Source: Taudactylus pleione
Lineage: Eukaryota; Chordata; Amphibia; Anura; Myobatrachidae
Length of the DNA stretch: 64,000 bases
Assembly: GCA_031769625.1 (NCBI GenBank)
Contig: JAUIMM010000694.1
Location: 4,548,501-4,612,500 of the forward strand
Reading direction: 5' to 3'
The notes below the pieces were generated by a model. That model was not told the origin of the DNA. It made no database searches and saw nothing but the letters and a program-made list of their open reading frames with translations. Position 1 is the first letter of the stretch, and every line of letters starts with the position of its first letter. Positions 45,550 through 56,437 of the stretch are shown one piece after another. Made by a program: the position numbers and the translations under genes.

Positions 45550-46160
45550 AAAGTTTTGTGTAGAACTAGTAGTGAATTGATACTTTTAGGCTCTAACATG
45601 ATACATCCCCTTGTGTCTTGTGTGAGAGGGCGGCGGGGCGGCAGCATTGCAGGAAATGGGGGGTGTCACTCCTGTTTCCTTGGAAGGCTGCATCCTTGGA
45701 CGCAGCTTCACTGGCTTCAGCCATGTGAATTCCCCGCCCATCCTGAGTAACCTCAGTGTTGCTCAGATGACCGATGTTCATGCAGACGATCTGATTGTAC
45801 GTCCTCGGATGCAGCAGTGCATCAGAGAAGCCGGCAGGAGGCGCCTATTAGCCTTCTGCATCATTAGCATATTATCTCACAGCTGATGCGTACAAAGATG
45901 CAGCAGTAAGTGTTAAGCCGACATCGCTGAATTAGACCCCAGCAGAATGGACGATGTATCTAAGATCCTGACACCAGTGAAACTGTATACAAAGAAGCAG
46001 TCACTAGATCCAACACTCCTATGAAACGGTTGTGACACGTCCGCGTTTTCTAACCACCCCTCCATAACCGCCCGTTAACCACCCACAAAAGGTCCCTAAC
46101 TGTGAATCACTTCCTCTCTGCAACCGGCATCACAAAGGCACCTGGTCACATGCGCCGTGC
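45550..46160. other. Palindrome-rich DNA, probable MITE remnant
   Basis: Contains stems such as GCTGCATCC / GGACGCAGC (45688-45706) and ends with CTGAATTAGACCCC near 45930, similar to the inverse of a GGGGTCTAATTCAG-type end. No left end is found. The open frame at 45283-45750 has no protein-like feature. Confidence 0.4.
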
Positions 46161-47015
46161 GACTTAGACGCATGCACTGTAATAAAAGCATCGCCCAATG
46201 CGTAAAGTGTCTGTTTGGCACACCAGGTGCCATTGACCCCAGTGACGCCACTCGGGTGTGGGGAATTTAGGGCAAGCACTTCTATTCACAGTGTGGGGAT
46301 CTCTAGGAGTGTTGGACACGCTCCCGATTTCATCCCTCTGGGGACATGCCAAGCACTCCCAGAGATGCTGGGCCCCTACCCTGCGAGTCCACACCCCATT
46401 TTCGGGGGGGGGGGGGGTGCAGGATCCAGATTTCAACATTGATGATGTTGGGAGGTATGATATATGACATAAAGAATAAAAATAGCATTACATAGAATGG
46501 TACTTGTGTACTTTACGGACTCGTTGCAGAGAGAACCCAAGTGTCCTACACTCATTATTATTATTATCAGTCATGGTAGTGTCTAAATCCCCTACACAGA
46601 GAGGACCCTGACATCATCAGCCAGTGTCCAGCATCATTCCCAGTGTCCAGCGTCATTCCCTACCATCCAAGTGGGCATACAGGGGCAATATAACCTTGTG
46701 GCAAGCGTGCCCAGCACTCCTAGAGATCCCCACACTGTGAACAAAAGTGCTTGCCCTAACTTCCCCACACCCGAGTGGCGTCACTGGGGTCGATGGCACC
46801 AGGTGTGCCAAACAGACACCTTACACATTGGGCAATGCTTTTATTACAGTGCATGCGTCTAAGTCTGTGTTCATAGACAATCAGTGCTAAGATGTTATCT
46901 ATGCAACGTTCTTCTTTAGGTGGGGACAACTTTCGGTACTTGTGTACGTAAAGTATACAAGTACCATTTAAAACATTCATTGGGTTCTCTCTGCAATGAG
47001 TCCGTAAAGTACAAA
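46161..47015. repeat. Two interleaved inverted-repeat pairs
   Basis: Pair one: 46161-46322 and 46701-46865, about 160 bp each and roughly 90% complementary (e.g. GTCTGTTTGGCACACC versus its inverse). Pair two: about 46510-46545 and 46975-47015 (ACTTTACGGACTC and GAGTCCGTAAAGT). The order is A, B, A', B', so the pairs interlock and do not nest. A run of 14 G lies at about 46404-46417. Confidence 0.85.
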
Positions 47016-47122
47016 GTATCCATAGAATAACTGGGGGGATGGGCTTTGGGGGATGCAGTAGAAAGCACTGTTCTTCCTTGAGCATTTGGATGCATGAATC
47101 ACAGTCTGCAGTACTGAACTGT

Positions 47123-47666
47123 GGGCCTGATTCAGAGCCGAACGCTATGACCAGAGCGCTCGTTCTGAATCAGGGCCCTCCTCCATGAAAATGGAGCGTC
47201 CTCCTGGACGCTCGCATAGCTGTGGGTGACCACCCACAGCTTATGCGAGCATCCATGATGATGGTCACGATGGTCAAGACCATCGTGACCATCGGGCTTG
47301 TGACAGAGACCCTGCTGTAGGGTCTCGCTGCTGCAAGCCCTGGAGTGATTTTGGCTCTATCAGAGCCAAAATCACTCCCACTGACATCACTAGTGATGTC
47401 AGTGGGGCCGGCTTCAGACGGTAGGCGTTCCCATGGGAACGCCTCCGTCTGGCAGCCACGCCCCTGGCACGCCCACCAAAGGGGGCGTGCTGTCAATCAA
47501 CATCGACAGTACGCCCCTTTTGGTGCGAGACCCGGAGCGATGGAGAGCCCGTCGCTATCTGGGTCTCGCGCATGCGCACGACGGAGCTCCCTCCGTCATG
47601 CGCAGTGGGGCAACATCGACCCACTTGCGAGCGTCCTGCGCTCGCGAGCGGGTCTGAATGACCCCC
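47123..47666 (+). mobile_element. Hairpin-chain MITE, complete, TSD TGT
   Basis: Starts GGGCCTGATTCAG and ends CTGAATGACCCCC, with TGT flanking (47120-47122, 47667-47669). All main stems are present, including the perfect palindrome ACTGACATCACTAGTGAT / GTCAGT near 47378-47403 and GGCGTTCCCATGGGAACGCC at 47424-47443. Confidence 0.95.
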
Positions 47667-47669
47667 TGT

Positions 47670-48428
47670 ATTTCTTTATATTTGTGTATTTATATTCTGT
47701 TGTTATTGGATTCTTTTTTGCTGTAGTTGTCATTGCTACATGTAGTTATAAATTCAGATATATGTTTATTGATCAAAAATGCATTTTGTGTGAATGTGCT
47801 TTTTTAGAAAGGTGATCAATCTGCTTTATTTATTTATTTTTTAATAAACCTGAGAATTCCATTAAAGTTTGAAACCAATTTGAAATGATAACATCGCTCT
47901 GATGTTCTCATTAGCTGGAACCTCTGGGATGAAATGCGGAAATGTACATTGATCAGTGCTGTAACATTGCTGTACACATCTCTTTAGTGTCTTTTGTTAT
48001 GTTTTGCCTGTCTATTGTGTACAGTAATTACTATATCACACTCGGGTTATATCTGTTCTGACACCAGACTGGTCACATGGTGCAGTGTGAATACAAGTGA
48101 CACATACTGACTCCCTCTACCTGTCACACATGGAGCTGTCACCTTTAGCATAATAATCCATGAGGATTGTGAGTAGGGAGGAGGTGCTCATAGACAACCA
48201 GTGCTCAGATGTTATCTATGCATGACAGACAGTCTCTCCACAGATATGTGACTACTGCACTTTAAAAGCCATAGAGCCTCCAGCCATTGTACAGAGCCCA
48301 ACCTAAACAAATACAATCCGATTGTACTGACTGTAGCTGGAGTGGATATAATCTGACATTTTAGTTGATTAATACAGGTGCAGAGAATCACGCAGCACAT
48401 GTCCTGCCTTATTGAGCCATTGCTATAC
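47670..48428. other. Unassigned DNA
   Basis: No gene. The segment near 48188-48225 (CATAGACAACCAGTGCTC, then GATGTTATCTATGC) repeats text at 46872-46908, so a short dispersed repeat is shared. Confidence 0.5.
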
Positions 48429-48436
48429 AATATAAC

Positions 48437-49429
48437 CAGGGGCGTATTAAGAGAGGAGGGGTCCCATGTGCATTCTCCATCCAGGGCCCCCTCCTTAGGG
48501 ATGTATCTAGGGGTCCAAGGGCCCCTGGCAAAGTAATGGACTAGCGCCCCCCCCCCACATTTATAACATTTCTCCAGCCATACTCCTGTCTCTCCAGCAG
48601 TCCCCCCTCTATCTCCTCAGTCATCCCCCTTCTGTCTCCCCTGCCAGCCCCCTTCTGTCTCCCCAGCCAGTCCCCTTCTGTCTCCTCAGTCATCCCACTT
48701 CTGTCTCCCCAGCCAGCCCCTTCTGTCTCCTCAGTCGTCCCCCTTCTGTCTCCCCAGCCAGTCCCCTTCTGTCTCCTCAGTCGTCCCCCTTCTGTCTCCC
48801 CAGCCAGTCCCCTTCTGTCTCCTCAGTCATCCCCTTTCTGTCTCCCCAGCCAGCCCCCTTCTGTCTCCTCAGTCATCCCACTTCTGTCTCCCCAGCCAGT
48901 CCCCTTCTGTCTCCTCAGTCGTCCCCCTTCTGTCTCCCCAGCCAGTCCCCTTCTGTCTCCTCAGTCGTCCCCTTTCTGTCTCCTCAGTCAGCCCCCTTCT
49001 GTCTCCTCAGTCATCCCACTTCTGTCTCCCCAGCCAGTCCCCTTCTGTCTCCTCAGTCGTCCCCCTTCTGTCTCCCCAGCCAGTCCCCTTCTGTCTCCTC
49101 AGTCGTCCCACTTCTATCTCCCCAGCCAGCCCCCTTCTGTCTCCTCAGTCATCCCACTTCTGTCTCCCCAGCCAGTCCCCTTCTGTCTCCTCAGTCATCC
49201 CATTTCTGTCTCCCCTGCCAGTTCCCTTCTATCTCCCCAGCCAGCCCCTTTCTGTTCCTCAGTTGTCCCCTTCTGTCTCCCCAGCCATCCTTCACTGCTA
49301 TTTTGCCGGTAATTTGTACAGTGCTGCTAGTGTCAAGGCAGTACTCCAGAGAGGTACATATTGAATAAATTGGTGCAGGTTGTGCGTGTGGGCACCGCAC
49401 ACCCTGCCCCCATTATAGATACGCCCTTG
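48437..49429. mobile_element. hAT MITE with C-rich minisatellite
   Basis: Starts CAGGGGCGTATTAAGAG and ends ATAGATACGCCCTTG. The flanking octamers AATATAAC and TATACAAC agree at six of eight positions, a decayed TSD. The interior from 48585 to 49300 is a minisatellite. Confidence 0.75.
48585..49300 (+). repeat. 46-bp dimeric C/T-rich minisatellite
   Basis: Two related 23-bp halves alternate: CTTCTGTCTCCCCAGCCAGT and CTTCTGTCTCCTCAGTCGTC, each followed by CCC. About 15 dimers. The repeated CTGTCTCCCCAG motifs resemble splice acceptors but have no exon context. Confidence 0.95.
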
Positions 49430-49437
49430 TATACAAC

Positions 49438-50145
49438 TGGATCTGTGCAATTTGGCCCTTCATGTGTGTACTAGAAGTTCTGCAGCTCACATTTGTCGCT
49501 GTTACTACAGCAAGTATCATAATGTGGAGTGCGCGAGTGCAGACTCGTATCTCTTACGTAAAGGAAATTAAAGCAAGAAATGAGAGAGGAGGGTTTTATC
49601 ACCTTGATTTAATCCCCGTATTTTTCCCGCTTGACCAATTATTTTCCAATAACAAAGTATAGGCTGCTGCAAAAAAAAGGCCCAGTTCACTTGTTAAAAG
49701 CAGAATTAGTTAAAAATTCCCTCAGAGCAGTTTACGCCTCAGAAGGCGGAGAATCGTTTCACACATCGTCAGTCTTAATAAGGAAAATTCCCAGAAATTA
49801 CAGTATGCGGACCTGTGAAGTGCTGCAGCTGATATACCTAATTATAGATGGTCATATGTGTAATAGTGATCACCACCTTGCTCAGTGTTATGTTCTTTCA
49901 CTGTTTTGAGCTCTAATTATCAGAATAATGGTTACTGTGATGGAAAAAAAAAATATATACCTACCTGTGCCTTTTACCATTATTTTCCTGTCATGGCTGC
50001 CACAACCATAAAGTTTTGCATTGCTGAGCAAGGGGAGTGGTGGTGGGGGAGGGGTGTTGAGAATGCGTGCAACTGGAAGATTGGTTCGACAAACTTTCAT
50101 TACATGAATGTGCAGGTGGTCTGTGATGGGTTGGGAATGAAATGC
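49438..50145. other. Unassigned DNA
   Basis: No defined element. Short frames at 49462-50193 have no recognisable features. Confidence 0.5.
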
Positions 50146-51062
50146 CGACAGTCGGGATCCCAGGCGGTCAGAATCCCAACTCCGGGATCCTGACAGGGTT
50201 AACATACTGACACTTGTTGGTTGGTGGGCTAACCCTCCCCCTCTCCCTACCCTAACCCTCCCTCTTTGGTGCCTAACCCTAACCCTCCCCCTAGTCACTA
50301 ATCCTGACCCTCCCTCTACTGCCTAACCCTCCCTCTACTGCCTAACCCTCTACTGCCTAACCCTAACCCTCCCTCTACTGCCTAACCCTCTACTGCCTAA
50401 CCCTAACCCTCTCTCTACTGCCTAACCCTAACCGTCCCCTACTGCCTAACCCTAACCTTCTCTCTACTGCCTAACCCTAACCCTCTCTCTACTGCCTAAC
50501 CCTAACCCTCCTCTACTGCCTAACCCTAACCCTCTCTCTACTGCCTAACCCTCCCTCTACTGCCTAACCCTCTCTCTACTGTCTAACCCTCTCTCTACTG
50601 TCTAACCCTAACCCTCCTCTACTGCCTAACCCTAACCCTCTCTCTACTGCTTAACCCTAACCCTCCTCTACTGCCTAACCCTAACCCTCTCTCTACTGCC
50701 TAACCCTAACCCTCCTCTACTGCCTAACCCTAACCCTCTCTCTACTGCCTAACCCTAACCCTCCTCTACTGCTTAACCCTGACCCTCTCTCTACTGCCTA
50801 ACCCTAACCCTCCTCTACTGCCTAACCCTCGTCTACTGCCTAACCCTAACCCTCCTCAACTGCCTAACCCTAACCCTCTCTCTACTGCCTAACCCTCCCT
50901 CTACAGCCTAACCCTAACCCTCCCTCTACTGCCTAACCCTAACCCTTAAACCTACCCCTCCCCCCAACCCCGCTACTTAGCTTTTGGCTTCCTGGCAGTC
51001 GAAATGCCGGTGTCGGCCGGTAATGTAAGCGTCAGCTTCCCAACCGCCGTGATGCTGAGCGC
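50146..51062. mobile_element. MITE with internal CCCTAA-like array
   Basis: The left flank contains GACAGTCGGGATCCCAGGC and CCGGGATCCTGACAG, and the right flank CTGGCAGTCGAAATGCCGG and GTCGGCCGG. I recognise the GTCGGGATCCC style as a common frog MITE end. The middle is a telomere-like minisatellite. The outer ends and TSD are not resolved. Confidence 0.6.
50220..50960 (-). repeat. Telomere-like minisatellite (CCCTAA-rich)
   Basis: Units of about 24-36 bp made of CTGCCTAACCCTAACCCTC and CTCTCTACTG. On the minus strand the core is GGGTTAGGGTTAGG. It is the same motif class as 14218-17990 but in the opposite strand orientation. Confidence 0.95.
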
Positions 51063-51709
51063 ATCCCGTATGTGATGCCAAACATAGGCTCCTCAATGTT
51101 GTGGGCGCTACCCTGTAACATGTTATGATGCCTGTGTCCTACAGCAAATTTACAGAATATGGAAGCTGTTCCTGGCTGATAACATTACTTGCGAATTCTG
51201 TTATTGTCGCAAAACAAAGATACCAGGCAGCGCACATCGCTAGTGAAATCACCGAAAAGTCCCCAAAATCGTTCATTTTTTTTAAATGATTCAATTATTA
51301 ATAATAGCTAATTAACCTTAATTCAGCAAATTTGCATATATGTTAATAAAATTATACTGAATCGGGTTTAAATAGCTATTATTTACATTATTTTTTCAGG
51401 TATTTTTGGAAAAAAATATTAACCTGTTAAGTGGTCAACAGCGCCCTCACTTTAAAAGAAATTAAAATCTACATGTGCTGGTGTTCAACATTTTCACAGA
51501 CAAATAGTTATTTATTGAAAGCATGCAGACGTAGGAAGACACCGTGCGCCTACATCTGCGGCATCACAAGCAGGCTACTGTGTGTGCGTGAGGACCATCT
51601 TAGTTGGATAGACAAGTTGGACGGTTGGTCAGTTTGCTGGTTGGAGAAAAGCTGGTCTAATGTATGAGCATCATATCTCAAGATGGGATGTACTTACCAT
51701 CCCGACGGT
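51063..51709. other. Unassigned AT-rich DNA
   Basis: Contains the AT-rich stretch 51270-51400 with AATAATAGCTAATTAA and AATAGCTATTATT, which may form stems. No gene. Confidence 0.5.
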
Positions 51710-51822
51710 CAGGGCTGCCATCAGAAATGATGGGGCCCGGGACTGACAAAAAAAGGCAGGCCCCCCGATCCCTTCCGGACAGGGAATGCACATGGGCCCC
51801 CTGCTCTCTTAATACGTCCCTG
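51710..51822. mobile_element. Short hAT-like remnant with unlike ends
   Basis: The right end, reverse-complemented, reads CAGGGACGTATTAAGAG and continues like the left end of the 48437 element. The left end reads CAGGGCTGCCATCAG, a different hAT terminus. There is no TSD. It looks like a deletion or recombination product of two related MITEs. Confidence 0.55.
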
Positions 51823-52154
51823 AACATCTCTATCTGACAATCAGTACCAGCTCCAGTTTTGCAGCTGACGCTGCGGTATCAGAGGACGCGTCTGTATCAC
51901 TCACCTAACAATGAACGCTAGAACAACAGTAAATCAATGAGACAAGTCAATTTTCAAATGATATCTTCTCCTGGGAAGCCATTACCGTTATAGTAGTTAT
52001 TGTAATAAAACCCCAAATACTGAATTTCTTATGAATAAATGAATTGTCTTGAAACAATAATCTGATGCCGAACTCTTGTTAAGCAAACACCCAAATACTA
52101 TAATTTTTTTATTTTTCATCATCATATGCTGCCATATTATATATACTGTATATA
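51823..52154. other. Unassigned DNA
   Basis: Nothing recognised. Confidence 0.5.
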
Positions 52155-52424
52155 GGGCCTGATTCAGAGCAGGACGCTCTGACCAGAGCGCTCGCTCTGA
52201 ATCAGGGCCCTCCTCCATTAAAATGGAGCGTCCTCCTGGACGCTCGTATAGCTGTGGGTGACCACCCACAGCATATACGAGCGTCCAAAAAGATGGTCAC
52301 GATGGTCTTGACCATCGCGACCATCAGACTTGCGACGGAGACCGTGCGGTAGGGTCTCCCTGCCGCAAGCCCTGGAGTGATTTTGGCTCTATCAGAGCCA
52401 AAATCACTCCCACTGACATCACTA
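52155..52424 (+). mobile_element. Hairpin-chain MITE, 3'-truncated
   Basis: Starts GGGCCTGATTCAGAGC, keeps the stems up to GAGTGATTTTGGCTC / GAGCCAAAATCACTC, and stops in the middle of the ACTGACATCACTA palindrome, i.e. about halfway through the family consensus. Confidence 0.88.
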
Positions 52425-52549
52425 TTGCTTCCAATATCCGCAATATTTCCCAGACAAGGGAGGATTATCCCTTATATACAGTATATTGGAGTCTGGAGAT
52501 TACAATATCCCTCTGACATTTTCCCAGAGATAAAAAAAAACAAAACTAT

Positions 52550-52712
52550 GGGGTCTACTTTATGTACTAAGCTTTGTAGAGAGATAGAGTGGACGGAGAT
52601 AAACTACTAACCAATCAGCTCCTAACTGTCATTTTTCAAACACAGCCTGTAAAGTGACAGGAGCTGATTGGTTGGTACTTTATCTCTCTCCAAGGCTTAG
52701 TACATAGACCCC
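52550..52712. mobile_element. Short palindromic MITE, 163 bp
   Basis: Ends GGGGTCTACTTTATGTACT and the near-inverse AGTACATAGACCCC. Arms of about 65 bp (AACCAATCAGCTCCTAACTG and the inverse AGCTGATTGGTTGG) flank a loop containing TTTTTCAAACACAGCC. I recognise the type from frog genomes. The TSD is unclear (perhaps TG). Confidence 0.85.
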
Positions 52713-53425
52713 TGAGTAATGCAATTGAGAAATGCACTATTGCCGAGTCCCCCAGGACACTGATGGCAGATATTAAATGCTGAGTGATTACCGGGAGCTT
52801 TTCCTAATTACACAGCATAGAGGGTGATATCCCCACTCACTCATCACATTCACAGGTGAGATCTCTGCAAATGTTACACAGAACATAACATATGCTAATT
52901 ATCAGGCCCCCATGTGATGGAATGTGTGTGTGCATGGAACCATTTAATGTAATAGTCTGACATATGATATGTTTCAAATGCATTTTCTAACCCACTCCTA
53001 TGCACCGTGCCATTATCTCTCCCCCATTAACTTGGCATAAGCTCATCTAGTCACAGTCACTGGATCATTCAGTCCCATTAGAGCCAGTAATGCGTGATAA
53101 CTGCGGACGCCATGCCAGCAATCAGCTCCTGGCGTGGCGGAACATATCTGCGGTCTAAGGTGCAGTTAATAAAATATTCCCGGAATATTGAAAACTTGAA
53201 AATGACATTGAGGTGATAACAGCTTGTCGCACCGAGTCAAGAGGAATATTCAAGAAAAAAAGCTGAAAATGATCACATGTACCTAATGGGACAACGGAAC
53301 CATTTTATACCGTATTATATTAACAGAAGTCATTTTTTTTTTAAGAATATAGACGTTGTCATAGTTGATCCGTATTATCTCTAGAAAGGAAAACAGACCT
53401 GGTTCAGAAATGTCGGCTAATGCCA
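52713..53425. other. Unassigned DNA
   Basis: No gene or defined repeat. There is a poly-T run at 53333-53342. Confidence 0.5.
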
Positions 53426-53429
53426 TCGC

Positions 53430-54480
53430 TGTTGTTTTGGGTGGTTTTGCCGTTGTTTATTGTTTGGGCAGGTTTGTCATCGGTTATTGTTTGGGAAGGT
53501 TTACGTCACATATTGTTTGGGTGGTTTTGCCATTGTTTATTGTTTGCGAGTGTTTGCCATTGTTTATTGTTTGTGCAGGTTTGCCATCGGTCATTGTTTG
53601 GGAGGGTTTACGTAACACATATTCTTTGGGTGGTTTTTCCATTGTTTATTGTTTGGGCAGGTTTGCCGTTGATTATTGTTTGGGAGGGTTTACGTCACTT
53701 ATTGTTTGGGTGGTTTTGCCATTGTTTATTGTTTGCGAGTGTTTGCCGTTGTTTATTGTTTGGGCAGGTTTGCCGTCGGTTATTGTTTGGGAGGGTTTAC
53801 GTCACATATTCTTTGGGTGGTTTTTCCATTGTTTATTGTTTTCGAGTGTTTGCCGTTGTTTATTGTTTGGGAGGGTTTATGTCACTTATTGTTTGGGTGG
53901 TTTTGCCATTGTTTATTGTTTGCGAGTGTTTGCCGTTGTTTATTGTTTGGGAGGGTTTACGTAACACATATTCTTTGGGTGGTTTTTCAGTTGTTTATTG
54001 TTTGGGCAGGTTTGCCGTCGATTATTGTTTGTGAGGGTTTACGTCACTTATTGTTTGGGTGGTTTTGCCATTGTTTATTGTTTGCGAGTGTTTGCCGTTG
54101 TTTATTGTTTGGGTGGTTTTGCCATTGTTTATTGTTTGCGAGTGTTTGCCGTTGTTTATTGTTTGGGCAGGTTTGCCGTCGATTATTGTTTGGGAGGGTT
54201 TACGTCACTTATTGTTTGGGTGGTTTTGCCATTGTTTATTGTTTGCGAGTGTTTGCCGTTGTTTATTGTTTGGGCAGGTTTGCCGTCGGTTATTGTTTGG
54301 GAGGGCTTATGTCACATATTCTTTGGGTAGTTTTGCCATTGTTTATTGTTTGCAAGTATTTGCCGTTGTTTATTGTTTGGGCGGGTTTACCGTCACTTAT
54401 TGTTTGGGTGGTTTTGCCATTGTTTATTGTTTGGGAGTGCTTGCCGTCGTTTATTGTTTGGGCAGGTTTGCCGTCGGGTT
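53430..54480 (+). repeat. 26-27-bp minisatellite with multi-monomer blocks
   Basis: Four monomer types follow one another: TGTTTGGGTGGTTTTGCC.., TGTTTGCGAGTGTTTGCC.., TGTTTGGGCAGGTTTGCC.. and TGTTTGGGAGGGTTTACG... Blocks of about 107 bp recur. Because some monomers are 26 bp and some 27 bp, long hydrophobic frames (145-319 codons) stay open in all three plus frames; none looks like a gene. Confidence 0.93.
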
Positions 54481-54589
54481 TTGGTTGGTTTGCTAAATTA
54501 ACAGAAAACCGAACAAAAACACAAAACCGACCTTTACTAAATGAGGTCCACGATCTCTTCATGTTTGTGAATGGGTATCTGGGTACAAT

Positions 54590-55134
54590 GGGCCTCATTC
54601 AGAGTTATACATTATGCCAATGTTTTCGCAGTTGAGTGGTATTATGCTACTGCGCATGTGCAAAATGCAAGACCTGTAGTTTGAGATGACAGTAGCAATC
54701 TCTCTGTGATCGCAAGGTCCTGAGCAGACCACTGCGATCCGTGGGCATTAGTGGCTGGAGTCGGGGAGGTGGCTGGAAGTGTTCGAAAAAAGAGGCCGAT
54801 CCGTGGGCGTATTATAGTGTTACGGGAGTCCCAGGGGTGCGCCTGCACTCGCGGACGCGTTTATAATCACAAAACCACAATCTCATTTTTTGAAAGAAAG
54901 GTGATCTGGATTCTTGAGGAATTGATGGGCTTGGATGGTGGTGTGTTCTCAGCCCCCGGAGGATCTGTACACAATGCAGATAGGGGAAGTGGGTGCAGCA
55001 ACATTTGCACAATCCATAGTACAGTATTAGAGGCGGGGCGCGGCGCGTTGGCAGGCATTACCATACTTTCTCACATAAATTGCAAGCTCGATCGCAGCTG
55101 CATATGCATTAGCGTACAACACGGAATCAGGCCC
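54590..55134. mobile_element. GGGCCTCATTCAG-ended MITE, TSD AAT
   Basis: Ends are GGGCCTCATTCAGAG and GGAATCAGGCCC. AAT flanks exactly on both sides (54587-54589, 55135-55137). It belongs to the second subfamily with GATCGCAGCTGCATATGCAT near the right end. Confidence 0.9.
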
Positions 55135-55137
55135 AAT

Positions 55138-55550
55138 GATGGGTCATTTGCCAATGGTTAAATATGCACAGACAGTCCGTAACTAGGGGTATACGACCAA
55201 TACTGCTGCACAGGGCTCTGAGGACGCCACTGTCACCGCCCCACGGCCCTTGTTTCTGGCTCCATACAGACACCCTGCAGTCTGTGCAGCCGATGGGAAA
55301 ACATCATCAGGATGATCCAGTCAGCGCTGCACTTACCGCTGCTGCCAGCCCCGCCCTCGCTGAGCGGTTATGACGTCGGGTGTTAAGGGGGCCAGGCCGC
55401 CACAGGGAGCATTGAAGCCCTGTTATGGCTCAGTGTACAGATCAGATAGCCATTGTAATCAAGAGCACCTCTGGAATAATTAAGTGTGATAAAGGAGACG
55501 TTTCGGCAAACGTTAAATTTCTCCTGATATCAGTTTTACATGGCTAAAAC
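55138..55550. other. Unassigned DNA
   Basis: No gene. Contains AACTAGGGGTATACGACC at 55182 but no matching opposite end. Confidence 0.45.
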
Positions 55551-55553
55551 AAA

Positions 55554-56103
55554 GGGGGTCATTCAGACCCACTCGCGAGCGGCAGTACGCTCGCAAGTGG
55601 GTCGATGTTCCCCACTGCGCATGCACATGATGGAGTGAGCTCCGCCGTGCGCATGCGCGAGACCCGGCGAGCGAAGGACTTTCCTTCGCTCGGAGTGTCT
55701 CATCAAAGGGGGCGTGCTGTCGATGGTGAGTGACAGCACGCCCCCTTTGTTGGGCGTGCCGGGGGCGTGCCTGCCAGACGGAGGCGTTCCCAAGGGAACG
55801 CCTACCGTCTGAAGCCGGCCCCACTGACATCACTAGTGATGTCAGTGGGAGTGATTTTGGCTCTGATAGAGCCAAAATCACTCCTGGCCTTGCGGTTGGG
55901 AAACCCAACCGCAGGCTTTCACTCGCAGTTCCGATGGTCGCGATGGTCAAGACCATCGCGACCATCTTTTTGCACGCTCGTATATGCTGTGGGTGGTGAC
56001 CCACAGCTATACGAGCGTCCAGGAGGACGCTCCATTATAATGGAGGTGGGCCCTGATTCAGAGCGAGCGCTCTGGTCAGAGCGTCCGGCTCTGAATCAGG
56101 GCC
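55554..56103 (-). mobile_element. Hairpin-chain MITE, best complete copy, TSD AAA
   Basis: 550 bp from GGGGGTCATTCAG to CTGAATCAGGGCC with AAA on each side (55551-55553, 56104-56106). It consists of twelve consecutive inverted repeats: 55566-55603, 55617-55658, 55668-55692, 55705-55748, 55775-55811, 55821-55848 (perfect), 55848-55884, 55891-55913, 55933-55966 (perfect arms), 55974-56018, 56030-56045 (perfect) and 56049-56103. The last one carries the terminal motif at both of its ends. There is no open frame of transposase type. Confidence 0.95.
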
Positions 56104-56106
56104 AAA

Positions 56107-56437
56107 ATTCTAAATTGTCTCATAAAAAGTAATTATTGACAAACTTATTGTTCTTCGTAACAAAATTCAAATTTTTTTTTCCCTTAAAAAATCTTTTTTG
56201 TTGCTTTTTGTTTGACCCATAAAAGAAAAATGTGTGAATTGATTTTTTTCAGGTTCAAACTACAGCCTCAGTATGTGACGAGGCCTACAGACCGAAATGC
56301 TGCTGCTCGCACATCTCATTGTTTTCCATCTTGTAGATATATTATTTAGCACTGTACATCAAGGTACAAACAGATCACCCGCAGTGACATTGAGCATAGA
56401 TGTGGAGAAAGCTTCATTCATAAGTACGTATAACAAT
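56107..56437. other. Unassigned DNA
   Basis: Poly-T and poly-A rich; nothing recognised. Confidence 0.5.

Noticed and set aside
45283..45750. 155-codon plus frame
   Set aside because: It crosses the exact right end of a hAT MITE and its TSD, so it cannot be an ancestral gene; no domain is visible.
47345..47815. Frames inside the hairpin-chain MITEs (e.g. 156 codons here, 163 codons at 55513)
   Set aside because: They run through palindromic modules; the mirrored frames occur on both strands in every copy, and none resembles a transposase.
48585..49300. Series of splice-acceptor-like CTCCCCAG motifs
   Set aside because: They are tandem units of a C/T-rich minisatellite with no exon or donor context.
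51270..51400. AT-rich possible inverted repeat element
   Set aside because: Short partial stems only; no ends or TSD could be set.
53365..54635. Several long hydrophobic frames that resemble membrane proteins
   Set aside because: All three phases are open with similar peptides, the hallmark of a T-rich minisatellite; no conserved domain.
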